From Paraurantiacibacter namhicola (GTDB taxonomy: Bacteria > Pseudomonadota > Alphaproteobacteria > Sphingomonadales > Sphingomonadaceae), in the NCBI RefSeq assembly GCF_001687545.1, contig NZ_CP016545.1, forward strand, positions 2,341,001-2,405,000: 64,000 nt of DNA, read 5' to 3'. The notes beneath the pieces were generated by a model. That model saw nothing but the letters and a program-made list of their open reading frames with translations, had not been told where the DNA came from and did not search any database. Each line of letters starts with the position of its first letter. Position 1 is the first letter of the stretch. This document shows positions 54,269 to 62,356 of this stretch, one piece after another. Made by a program: the position numbers and the translations under genes.

Positions 54269-54907
54269 TCAGAAACCGCTGAATGCGGCGGTGAACTGCC
54301 GCGAGGGCTTCACATCCCTGCGCGGCTGCACCGGCGCGGGCGCGGGCTGGCGCACATGGCTGGCGCTGGCCCATTGCTGCTTGTGGCTGTCCGCCGGCTT
54401 GCCCGAATAGATGAAGCCGTGGACCGGCCATGCAGTCTTACCCAGAGCCTGCAGCGGGTGATACCACACGCGCACCGCGCTCCAGTCGTTCGCCTCGCTT
54501 ACGTCCACGGCCATCACGTCGTCTTCCACCTGCCCGCGGCGGCCATTGATAGGCGACCAATTGGCATGGCGCAGCAGGATGCGGCGCGAATCGACGATCT
54601 TGCTGACAGCAGCCACATGGCCAAGGCGCATGTTGCCATGCGGCTTGAAGGCCAGCACGGCGCCGACCTTCGGCTGGCGGCCCCGGGCATAGCGCCCTTC
54701 CGCCTGGCTCCACCACGTATAGGCATCGCCGTAAATGCCGATCCCGCTGACTTCGCGCGCATAGGGCACGCATTGCAGGTAAGGCGGCAGTTCGGACTTC
54801 GCACGAGCGGTCAGTTCCGCACTATACGGGCGCGGCTTGCCGGCGGCCGGTGCGGAGAGCGCGGCCGATGCAGCGGCCAGGATCGTCAGGGCATGTGTCG
54901 TTTTCAT
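54269..54907 (-). CDS. Secreted CHAP-domain amidase/peptidase-like protein
   Basis: 212 residues. Signal peptide (HALTILAAASAALSAPAAG), then a CHAP-like domain: the catalytic Cys in PYLQCVPYAREVSG (residue about 46), GDAYTWWSQAEGRYARG, and the catalytic His in LGHVAAVSKIV. Such enzymes cut peptidoglycan cross-links or amide bonds. The C-terminal part after residue 180 is Pro/Arg/Gln rich. It diverges from der across about 165 bases. Confidence 0.85.
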   Translation of the reverse strand: MKTTHALTILAAASAALSAPAAGKPRPYSAELTARAKSELPPYLQCVPYAREVSGIGIYGDAYTWWSQAEGRYARGRQPKVGAVLAFKPHGNMRLGHVAAVSKIVDSRRILLRHANWSPINGRRGQVEDDVMAVDVSEANDWSAVRVWYHPLQALGKTAWPVHGFIYSGKPADSHKQQWASASHVRQPAPAPVQPRRDVKPSRQFTAAFSGF

Positions 54908-55071
54908 GGTTCAGGCCATTGCACCACGAGTGGTTAGCCAGCGCCTGCCCGTCAGGGTTAACCGATATTGACCATAAGCCGTTTCGCCGCCCCCGGGCGC
55001 ATGCGGCAGGGCGGCGCGCGATGCGACAGCGCTTGCCATTCGGCGCGCGAAACGCCACCTGCGGGGCCATC

Positions 55072-56559
55072 ATGTCAACGCGCGCACTCACCCCCGGCCT
55101 ACCGCAAGTGGTCATCATCGGCCGTCCCAATGTCGGCAAGTCTACCCTGTTCAACCGGCTGGTGGGCAAGCGGATCGCCCTGGTCGACGACCAGCCCGGC
55201 GTCACGCGTGACCGCCGCATGGGCAAGGTGGACATGCTGGGCATGCATTTCGAAGCCGTGGACACGGCCGGCTGGGAAGATGACGAGCCCGACAGCCTGC
55301 CCGGCCGAATGCGCAAGCAGACCGAAATATCCCTGCAGGGCGCGGACGTGGCGCTGTTCGTGTTCGACAGCCGCGCCGGGATCACCCCGCTGGACGAGGA
55401 AATCGGACGCTGGCTGCGCGGCCAGAACGTGCCCGTGGTGCTACTGGCCAACAAGGCCGAAGGCAGCGCCGGGAATGACGGTATCAACGAAAGCTACGCG
55501 CTGGGCTTCGGCGAGCCCGTGGCATTCTCCGCCGAACATGGCGAAGGCGTGGTGGACCTGTTCCAGGCGCTGCGCACTTTCCTCGAAAGCGACGAGGACG
55601 AGGCCGCGCCTCTGCCGGAGCCGGAGGCTGAGCCGGAAGGTGAGGCTGAGATCGGGGCCGAAGACGAACTCGATGGCGAATTGCTGGACGAGAACGGGCA
55701 GCCCGTCCCTGTCGTCCTGAAAGAGCATGACAACACCGCGCCGCTCAGCCTGGCCATCGTCGGGCGGCCCAATGCGGGCAAGTCCACGCTGATCAACCGC
55801 CTGCTGGGCGAGGACCGCCTGCTGACCGGGCCCGAAGCGGGCATTACGCGCGATTCCATCTCCGTCGATTGGGAGTGGAATGATCCCCGGTCCGGCGAGA
55901 CTCGCGAGATCCGGCTGGTCGACACCGCCGGAATGCGCAAAAGGGCCAAGGTACAGGACAAGCTGGAACGGCTGAGCGTGCAGGATGCGCGCCGCGCGGT
56001 CGATTACGCCGAAGTCGTGGTGCTGCTGCTGGACGCCACCCGCGGGCTGGAAGTGCAGGACCTGAAGATCGCCAATATCGCGCTGGAAGAAGGCCGCGCG
56101 CTGATGATCGCAATCAACAAGTGGGACATCGCCGAGGACGCCAGCAGCCTGTTCAACGGCATCCGCGCCGCACTGGACGAAGGGCTGGCACAGCTGAAGG
56201 GCGTGCCGCTGCTGGCGGTCTCCGCCATGACCGGCAAGGGGCTGGACACCATGCTGGCCGCCGCGTTCGAACTGCGCGAGGCATGGAGCCGCCGCGTGCC
56301 CACTGCCGCGCTGAACCGCTGGTTTGACGATGCACTGGCCGCCAATCCCCCGCCCGCACCCGGAGGACGCCGGATCAAGCTGCGCTACATCACGCAGGTC
56401 GGCAGCCGCCCGCCCCGCTTCGTGATCTTCGGCACGCGCCTTTCGGACCTGCCCGGCAGCTACGAGCGGTATCTGCTGAACGGCATTCGCAAGCAGCTGG
56501 GCTTCGGCGCGGTACCGGTCCGGTTGACGCTGAAGAGCCCGAAAAACCCCTTCGCGTAA
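55072..56559 (+). CDS. der: Ribosome biogenesis GTPase Der (EngA)
   Basis: 495 residues. Two G domains: G1 GRPNVGKST (about 16-24) and GRPNAGKST (about 230), both followed by DTAGW and DTAGM, and G4 motifs NKAE in the first and NKWD in the second. The first is a non-canonical NKxE, as seen in some alphaproteobacterial Der proteins. A long acidic linker (DEDEAAPLPEPEAEPEGEAE) joins the domains, and a KH-like domain ends the chain. Der is needed for 50S assembly. ATG 55072 is chosen (MSTRALTPGLPQ); the frame upstream has no support. Confidence 0.96.
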   Translation: MSTRALTPGLPQVVIIGRPNVGKSTLFNRLVGKRIALVDDQPGVTRDRRMGKVDMLGMHFEAVDTAGWEDDEPDSLPGRMRKQTEISLQGADVALFVFDSRAGITPLDEEIGRWLRGQNVPVVLLANKAEGSAGNDGINESYALGFGEPVAFSAEHGEGVVDLFQALRTFLESDEDEAAPLPEPEAEPEGEAEIGAEDELDGELLDENGQPVPVVLKEHDNTAPLSLAIVGRPNAGKSTLINRLLGEDRLLTGPEAGITRDSISVDWEWNDPRSGETREIRLVDTAGMRKRAKVQDKLERLSVQDARRAVDYAEVVVLLLDATRGLEVQDLKIANIALEEGRALMIAINKWDIAEDASSLFNGIRAALDEGLAQLKGVPLLAVSAMTGKGLDTMLAAAFELREAWSRRVPTAALNRWFDDALAANPPPAPGGRRIKLRYITQVGSRPPRFVIFGTRLSDLPGSYERYLLNGIRKQLGFGAVPVRLTLKSPKNPFA

Positions 56560-56627
56560 CCTTTTCAAAACATTTCGTGGTTAACAACCGGTTCCAGCTT
56601 TCGCGCGGAACCGAGGGGTCGCAAACC

Positions 56628-56969
56628 ATGAGTTCGGAAAAACAGCGGTCATCGCGCCGGATGGCGACGATAAAGGCCAAAATGCTGCGCAGCGGCGACT
56701 GGCAAGACCTGACCATTGCGAACATCTCCGAAACCGGCCTGATGGGCCGCGCAGCCGAACCGCCGGCGCAGGGCGAAGTGCTGGAGATCCGCCACCGCGG
56801 ATATGCCATGACCGGCGATGTCGTATGGGCTGTGGGCCGCCGCTTCGGCTTCCGTGCAGCGGAACCGATCGACCTGACGCAGCTGCTCTCAGCATCCGAA
56901 ATCGCCGCGCGGCGGGCCGAGGACCTGACGCCCACTGCACGCTTCTGGCACTGGATGAAGAAGCGCTAA
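56628..56969 (+). CDS. PilZ-domain protein
   Basis: 113 residues. The start RSSRRMATIKAK gives the RxxxR motif that binds cyclic di-GMP, and IANISETGLMGR the (D/N)xSxxG motif. Single-domain PilZ proteins act as cyclic-di-GMP adaptors in motility, adhesion or exopolysaccharide control. ATG 56628 has a GAGGGG site upstream. It follows der by 68 bases and no known partner is near. Confidence 0.85.
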   Translation: MSSEKQRSSRRMATIKAKMLRSGDWQDLTIANISETGLMGRAAEPPAQGEVLEIRHRGYAMTGDVVWAVGRRFGFRAAEPIDLTQLLSASEIAARRAEDLTPTARFWHWMKKR

Positions 56970-57071
56970 ATATTTGAAAATCTTTCTGATGTTTGTTGAT
57001 TTCGGGAACGATCTGGGTCTCTGGCGCGCTTAGCGTACTGACCGCATCGAATGCGGCAGGAAGTACCAGGC

Positions 57072-57278
57072 GTGGCCAGATCATCATTCAGCATCCACCT
57101 GCCAGTTGCCGGAAGCGGCGACGACCTGGTGCTGCAAGCGCCAAGTTTCCACATGGCCCTTGTTGTCGCGGACATCAATTCCGCCGGCCGCCCGGCCGAG
57201 ATCAGGCAGGATGATCGCAAGGTCGCCATCGTGCGCCGCCATGGAAAGGGCCGCGCCACATTCTGGGAACTGGCCTGA
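57072..57278 (+). CDS. Small hypothetical protein
   Basis: 68 residues from GTG 57072. The stretch FHMALVVADI and a basic C-terminal part (RKVAIVRRHGKGRATFWEL) look like a folded small protein, but no family is known. It is the only coding candidate in the gap 56970-57296; otherwise that gap shows nothing clear. The ribosome site is weak (AGGA 10 bases upstream). Confidence 0.4.
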   Translation: MARSSFSIHLPVAGSGDDLVLQAPSFHMALVVADINSAGRPAEIRQDDRKVAIVRRHGKGRATFWELA

Positions 57279-57296
57279 CGCGGCGGCTGGCTGCCT

Positions 57297-57788
57297 TTAG
57301 CCGGCCTTAGCGTCACCCGCCGGTTCGCTTTGCAGCTGGACGTAATTTTCCAGGCCCATGCGCGCGATCATGTCGAATTGCGTTTCCAGGAAATCGACAT
57401 GCTCTTCCTCGCTGGCGAGGATGTCCTCGAACAGCTGGCCCGAGACGTAATCCTTCACCTGCTGGCAGTATTCGGCGGCATCGCGCAGCAGCGGGATCGC
57501 CTCTTCCTCCATCGCCAGGTCGGCGCGGAGGATTTCCTCCACCGTCTCGCCAACCTTCAGCTTGTGGATGGCCTGGAAATTGGGGAGCCCGCTCAGGAAC
57601 AGGATGCGCTCCGCCAATTGGTCGGCATGCTTCATCTCGTCGATCGATTCGTGCCGTTCGTATTCAGCCAGCTTGGCCACGCCCCAATCGGCCAGGACCC
57701 GGTAATGCAGCCAGTACTGGTTGATGGCGGTCAGTTCGTTGGTCAGCGCCTTGTTGAGATATTCGATGACCTTCGCGTCGCCCTTCAT
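57297..57788 (-). CDS. bfr: Bacterioferritin
   Basis: 163 residues, 24-subunit iron store. Ferroxidase residues are in place: Glu near residue 18 (ALTNELTAINQYWLHY), Glu and His in YERHESIDEMKHADQLAERI and the C-terminal SEEEHVDFLETQ. The heme ligand Met is in SIDEMKHA. The ferredoxin partner is upstream on the same strand at 57920. ATG 57788 gives MKGDAKVIEYLNKALTNE, as in relatives. Confidence 0.97.
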   Translation of the reverse strand: MKGDAKVIEYLNKALTNELTAINQYWLHYRVLADWGVAKLAEYERHESIDEMKHADQLAERILFLSGLPNFQAIHKLKVGETVEEILRADLAMEEEAIPLLRDAAEYCQQVKDYVSGQLFEDILASEEEHVDFLETQFDMIARMGLENYVQLQSEPAGDAKAG

Positions 57789-57919
57789 GGCCCGATCCCT
57801 TCCCGGTTGGCTTTCTAGAAATACGATGCGGGGATGCACGCCGTGCGCGCGGCTAGCAAGGGGGATATGCGCAAAAACCGCAGAAAACTGCGCTTTTGCG
57901 AATGCGTATCAGCTTCAGG

Positions 57920-58114
57920 TCAGGCTGCTTCGCGATCGGGACGGCGGGCCAGCAGGCGCTCTTCTTCCAGCACGTCCTGCGCATCGTCCAGGCAGGTGCC
58001 GCATTGCGGAGCCTTGCCGAGCGAGGCGTACACAGCCTCCGCATCACCGGGGCACAGCCGGGCCTGGCGGCGGAACTCGCACTCTCGGATCGCATTGCAG
58101 ACGCAGGTGTACAG
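57920..58114 (-). CDS. bfd: Bacterioferritin-associated ferredoxin (Bfd), apparent CTG start
   Basis: 64 residues if started at CTG 58114. Four Cys bind a [2Fe-2S] cluster: the CxC in YTCVCNAIRE at residues 4 and 6, and CGTCLDD (CxxC) near residue 39. Bfd reduces bacterioferritin to release iron and lies 131 bases upstream of bfr. Known Bfd proteins begin M-Y-V-C directly, which fits CTG 58114 with a GGAG site 7 bases upstream. The only in-frame ATG (58186) would overlap the DUF418 gene and add 24 non-conserved residues. Confidence 0.8.
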   Translation of the reverse strand: MYTCVCNAIRECEFRRQARLCPGDAEAVYASLGKAPQCGTCLDDAQDVLEEERLLARRPDREAA

Positions 58115-58175
58115 GACGTGTCTCCGATGATTCGAGAAACACGCTAATGCGAATTGGTTGCAATAGCAAGAAGCC

Positions 58176-59486
58176 TCAGGCGGCATCCCGCTTGATGGGG
58201 AAGCGGCGGCCATAGGTCAGGCAGCGCCACAGCCATTCCAGTGGGCCGTAGCGATATCGCTCCAGCCACCATTTCGACCACCACAGCATAAAGGCCCAGG
58301 TCGCGAAGACGACCAGCGCCAGCTCCGGCCGGCCAAGCTCGCCATAAAGGCCCAGCGCCCAGCCGTGGAAGATGAACATCATCACCACGGACGTGCCGAG
58401 GTAATTGGTGAAGGCCACGCGCCCGGCGGCAACGAACCGCTGGCCGATACCCGTCTTCACCGCAGCCGGGGCATAGGCGACCAGCAGGAAAAGCAGGCCG
58501 AAGACCTGCGGGATCTGCGCCAGGCGCCCCAGCCCGTTGAAGCTGAGCATGGTGGCAAACATCTCGAAGCCGGTGGAATAGGGCCACCAGCCGATGACCA
58601 GCGCAAGCACGCTGCCCAGGCCGAACCACAGCCAGCCGCGCCGTTTCAGCTTTGCATTGTCATATTCGCCGGAAAACAGCCCGCGGCGGTAGTAAGCCAT
58701 GCCGATCAGGATCCAGGCCAGCGTCTCTGTCGGGCCCACGAACAGCACCTGCTTCAGCCACCAGCTCCAGCGGGTGGTGACGGTTTCCTCCACGATCTCG
58801 GGATAGCTCGCCTCGCCATACAGCTCGGCAGCCTCGGCGGACATATCCAGCTTGGTGGTCGGAAGCGCGCGGATTTCCTCGATGGCTTCGGCCGGGACGC
58901 CGGCCATCGGCTCCGTGCCCACACCCATGACATATTGCGACCCCATGGCGCCCACCATGAACAGCGCGCCCAGCCACAACAGAATGACGCCGGTCACCAT
59001 CTGCGACTTCGCGCGCCATTTCATCATGGTCAGCGCGACCATGCCCCAAACGGCGTAAAGCGACAGGATATCACCGATCCAGATCAGGAAGAAATGGCTG
59101 ACGCCGAACAGGAGCAGCCAGAACAGGCGGCGCATCTGCAGCCCTCGTCCGGACCCGCGCGCCCAGGCCCGCTCCATGAACAGGAACAGCCCCGCGCCGA
59201 ACAGCAGCGAGAAGAGGCCGCGGAACTTGCCGTCCACCAACACGAACTGGACCAGCCAGGTGAGGTTATCGGCCGCATCGTTCCCGCCAACCAGCGCAGG
59301 CGGCCAGATATAGGCGATGAAGGGCTGCCCGAAGGCGACGATATTGGCGAACAAGATGCCCAGCACCGCCACGCCGCGCACGAAATCGAGGCTGGTAAGG
59401 CGGTTTGTCTCTTTCACCGGCTGGTCGGGCGTGCCCTCCAGAACGGCGGTTTCCGGCGTGTTATCTTCGGTCGGCTGCGAGGCCAT
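58176..59486 (-). CDS. DUF418-family membrane protein (YeiB-like)
   Basis: 436 residues with about ten hydrophobic segments. The opening RLTSLDFVRGVAVLGILFANI and later FSLLFGAGLFLFMERA, GRVAFTNYLGTSVV and the C-terminal LEWLWRCLTYG are those of DUF418 proteins, thought to be transporters of unknown substrate. It is 44 bases after the SPOR gene on the same strand and before bfd. Confidence 0.88.
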   Translation of the reverse strand: MASQPTEDNTPETAVLEGTPDQPVKETNRLTSLDFVRGVAVLGILFANIVAFGQPFIAYIWPPALVGGNDAADNLTWLVQFVLVDGKFRGLFSLLFGAGLFLFMERAWARGSGRGLQMRRLFWLLLFGVSHFFLIWIGDILSLYAVWGMVALTMMKWRAKSQMVTGVILLWLGALFMVGAMGSQYVMGVGTEPMAGVPAEAIEEIRALPTTKLDMSAEAAELYGEASYPEIVEETVTTRWSWWLKQVLFVGPTETLAWILIGMAYYRRGLFSGEYDNAKLKRRGWLWFGLGSVLALVIGWWPYSTGFEMFATMLSFNGLGRLAQIPQVFGLLFLLVAYAPAAVKTGIGQRFVAAGRVAFTNYLGTSVVMMFIFHGWALGLYGELGRPELALVVFATWAFMLWWSKWWLERYRYGPLEWLWRCLTYGRRFPIKRDAA

Positions 59487-59530
59487 GGACCATCCCCCAT
59501 TAAACGATCGGGGGCGTTATCCTGCCATGG

Positions 59531-60715
59531 CTAGCGGGTGACAAGGCATTCCTGACCGGAACGCTTCAGGCTTCGACAAGCGGCTTCCGCCTCGGCGCGC
59601 GAGGCATAGCCACCGGCCTGCAGCTTTGTCACGCGGCCGGCGGGGATGAGCAGCCGCTCACGTCCCGAAATCTCGGAGCGCGAGGACAGGCGGGCCCACA
59701 GGCGTTCGGCATTGCCGCGCACCCCGAATGCGCCAAGCTGCACCTTCCACGGCCCGCTGGTGCGGTTTGCTGCGGGCGCGGGAGCAGGCGCGGTCGCCAC
59801 GCGGACCGGCGCGGGCGCAGGCGCAGGCGTTGGCGTGGGCGTCGCCACGCGCACGGGTGCGGGAGCCGGTGCCGGGGCAGGCGTCACGGCCGGACGGGTG
59901 TTTGCGCGCGCATAGCTGGCGCCCGCATCGGCGGGGCTTTCCATGCCGGTGGCGCGGCCCGCTTCCTCGATCGCGGCTTCCGCCGTGGCGACGGAAGGCG
60001 AGACGCGGGCCTGCTGCACCGGCTGCGGCACGCGGTTGCTGGCACTGGGCACAGGCTGCGGTCCGGGAGGGGCAGCGGCGATGGCCGGCCCCGTTCCCAA
60101 CTCCGCGGCTGCCATCTCGCGGGCGCGGGCAGCATCGGCATCCTGCTGCAGCGTCTGCGCCAGGCCAACGCCCTGCTGGCGTTGTTCGAGCGGGATGTGC
60201 TGGTCCATCTGCGCAATGGCGGGGGCAGCCTGCGGCAGGCCCTGCGAATTGGCGAGTGTGAGCAGCGCATAAGCGCGTACCCAGTCCTTCTCCACCAAAT
60301 CACCATTGAAGTGAGCGATGCCCAAAAGGTATTGCGAGCGCGGATCGCCGCGGCGGGCGGCATCGCGCACGTAAGGCAGCGCCTCTTCCCGGCGACCGTT
60401 CTGGAACAGCATCAGGCCGTATGTATCGGCGGCCTGCAAATGTCCGCGCGCGGCGGCCTGGGCATAAAGCTGCTCTGCGCGTGCCGGATCGGCGGCAACG
60501 CCGCGGCCCAGCCGGTAAGCCTGCGCCAGGTTGAACATGGCATCGGGATCGCCAGCGGCTGCCGGGCCCTGCCATTCGCGTACGGCAGCGGTGTAATCGC
60601 CGCGGCTCCACGCATCCACGCCGGCCTTTACATCGGCCAGCGCGGGCATGGGCGCAGCCAGCGCGCCAGCCAGCAACAGGGCGGCAAATTTGCGGGTCTT
60701 GGTGTTCAGCAACAT
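59531..60715 (-). CDS. Sel1/TPR- and SPOR-domain secreted protein
   Basis: 394 residues. Signal peptide (FAALLLAGALAAPMPALA), Sel1-type repeats about 30-170 (DAMFNLAQAYRLGRGVAADPARAEQLYAQAAARG, SQYLLGIAHFNGD), an Ala/Pro/Val-rich linker with two copies of an APAPVRVAT segment, then a C-terminal SPOR domain (WKVQLGAFGVRGNAERLWARL to LKRSGQECLVTR). SPOR domains bind denuded glycan at division sites. It is divergent from the ParA gene. Confidence 0.9.
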   Translation of the reverse strand: MLLNTKTRKFAALLLAGALAAPMPALADVKAGVDAWSRGDYTAAVREWQGPAAAGDPDAMFNLAQAYRLGRGVAADPARAEQLYAQAAARGHLQAADTYGLMLFQNGRREEALPYVRDAARRGDPRSQYLLGIAHFNGDLVEKDWVRAYALLTLANSQGLPQAAPAIAQMDQHIPLEQRQQGVGLAQTLQQDADAARAREMAAAELGTGPAIAAAPPGPQPVPSASNRVPQPVQQARVSPSVATAEAAIEEAGRATGMESPADAGASYARANTRPAVTPAPAPAPAPVRVATPTPTPAPAPAPVRVATAPAPAPAANRTSGPWKVQLGAFGVRGNAERLWARLSSRSEISGRERLLIPAGRVTKLQAGGYASRAEAEAACRSLKRSGQECLVTR

Positions 60716-60992
60716 TCCAGATCCTTGTGACCGGTGCAGGCAAGCCGCACGGTTTCATGCAGCCTGCCATAGTAAATCAGGCGTTAGCAAAGCCTTTATG
60801 CACTGCAAAATCGCGCATCTGCACCCTGCCCCATCCTGCGACACGGCCCAATTGGCCACTGCCATGGCCCCGGCCGCAAGCTGACCAGACAACACGTCGC
60901 ATTAACCCAAATTAAACTGTCTTCTGCGACCACGCTTCACGAAGGACCGGCACCATGCCTGTCCGAAGCACGGATTTGATGGGGGTAGACCA

Positions 60993-61709
60993 TTGCGCGT
61001 ACTGGCACTGGCATCGCAAAAAGGCGGGTCTGGCAAGACAACGCTATCGGGGCACCTGGCGGTGCAGGCGCAGCGCGCCGGCGCAGGGCCCGTGGTTCTG
61101 GTCGACATCGATCCGCAAGGTTCGCTGGCCGATTGGTGGAACGAGCGTGAGGCGGAATTTCCCGCTTTCGCCCATACTACGGTCGCCCGTCTCGCTTCCG
61201 ATCTGCAGACCCTGCGCCAGCAGGGCTTCAAGCTGGCCGTGATCGACACGCCGCCGGCCATCACCATGGCCATCCAGTCCGTGATTGCCGTGGCCGAACT
61301 GATCGTGGTGCCCACCCGCCCCAGCCCGCACGATCTGCGCGCCGTGGGTGCGACGGTGGACCTGTGCGAACGCGCCGGCAAGCCGCTGATCTTCGTGGTC
61401 AATGCCGCAACGCCCAAGGCCAAGATCACTTCCGAAGCCGCCGTCGCGCTGTCGCAGCACGGCACCGTGGCGCCGGTCACCCTGCACCACCGCACCGATT
61501 TCGCCGCCAGCATGATCGATGGCCGCACCGTGATGGAAGTGGAGCCGGAAGGCCGCTCCGCGCAGGAAGTCACCGCGCTGTGGCATTACATGTCCGACCG
61601 GCTGGAACGCAATTTCCGCCGCACGATCTTCGCCGCTCCGGGCCAGGTTGCCCAGCACCCCGGCATGCAGCGTCCGCAAGGTGGTTTCGGCCGCCGCGTG
61701 GCGCAGTGA
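60993..61709 (+). CDS. ParA/MipZ-like P-loop ATPase
   Basis: 238 residues from a TTG start (GGGGGT ribosome site about 9 bases up). The deviant Walker A KGGSGKTT (residues 10-17), Walker A' VDIDPQGSLADWW and B motif VIDTPPA are those of ParA-type ATPases that place DNA or protein cargo. Short and lacking a helix-turn-helix N-terminus, it is like VirC1, MipZ and PpfA rather than chromosome ParA. It overlaps the following gene by one base (TGATG), whose product looks like its DNA-binding partner. Confidence 0.9.
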   Translation: MRVLALASQKGGSGKTTLSGHLAVQAQRAGAGPVVLVDIDPQGSLADWWNEREAEFPAFAHTTVARLASDLQTLRQQGFKLAVIDTPPAITMAIQSVIAVAELIVVPTRPSPHDLRAVGATVDLCERAGKPLIFVVNAATPKAKITSEAAVALSQHGTVAPVTLHHRTDFAASMIDGRTVMEVEPEGRSAQEVTALWHYMSDRLERNFRRTIFAAPGQVAQHPGMQRPQGGFGRRVAQ

Positions 61710-61732
61710 TGACGGGGGCAGGAACCACCGCC

Positions 61733-62335
61733 ATGAGCGATACAAAATCCTTCGCATCGCTGGGCCCGACCCTGCTCGCCCGCAAGGGTGCGGCAAAGCC
61801 CGCCATGCGCCCGCAGCTTGCTCCCCTGGGTTCGGGATCGAGCGCCGCAGCCGCTGCTGCCAATCTTGAAGACCTGGGCTGGAACGACATGGGCGATGAC
61901 CATGCCGAACAGCGCGAGGCCGAAATCCTGCCACTGACCCCTGCGGAAACGCATTTCGCGGATGACGAGGAAGCGGATGAGGCAGATGTCGAGCTGACAG
62001 ATCCGCTTGCCGGCGTGCCGGAAGTCCGCCGCCAGCAGGAAGACCTTGCCGAGCGTGTTACCCAGCCCGCCCCGCAGGCCGAAGCGCCCGCTGCGAAGCC
62101 TGAAGTGGCCAAGAAGCCCGCCCGGAACACCCAGCGCCGCCGCGCCGTGGACCAGGGCCGCCGCGCCGCCTTCACGCTGCGCCTCGATCAGCATCGGCAC
62201 ACGCAGCTGAAGCTGGCCGCAACGCTGCTCGATCGCAGCGCTCAGCAGATCGTTACCGAAGCGCTCGATCGCTTCATCGAAGACACGCCGGAAATCGAAC
62301 AGCTCGCCCGCCAGGTCGAGCGCAAGCGCAAGTAA
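61733..62335 (+). CDS. Putative ribbon-helix-helix partner of the ParA-like ATPase
   Basis: About 200 residues (208 if ATG 61709, which overlaps the parA stop, is used; 61733 has an AGGAA site). The first 130 residues are low-complexity, acidic and Ala/Pro rich, probably disordered. The C-terminal 65 residues are basic: RRAAFTLRLDQHRHTQLKLAAT then DRSAQQIVTEALDRFIEDTP, the strand-helix-helix pattern of RHH DNA-binding domains. No exact family. Position and pattern suggest a DNA-binding adaptor for ParA, similar in size and order to VirC2 with VirC1. Confidence 0.65.
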   Translation: MSDTKSFASLGPTLLARKGAAKPAMRPQLAPLGSGSSAAAAAANLEDLGWNDMGDDHAEQREAEILPLTPAETHFADDEEADEADVELTDPLAGVPEVRRQQEDLAERVTQPAPQAEAPAAKPEVAKKPARNTQRRRAVDQGRRAAFTLRLDQHRHTQLKLAATLLDRSAQQIVTEALDRFIEDTPEIEQLARQVERKRK

Positions 62336-62356
62336 GCGCACCGCAAGGGGGTCACC

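Noticed and set aside
60911-60928. CtrA-like site TTAACCCAAATTAA upstream of the ParA gene
   Set aside because: Spacing is 6, not the required 7 bases between TTAA halves, so it does not match well enough.
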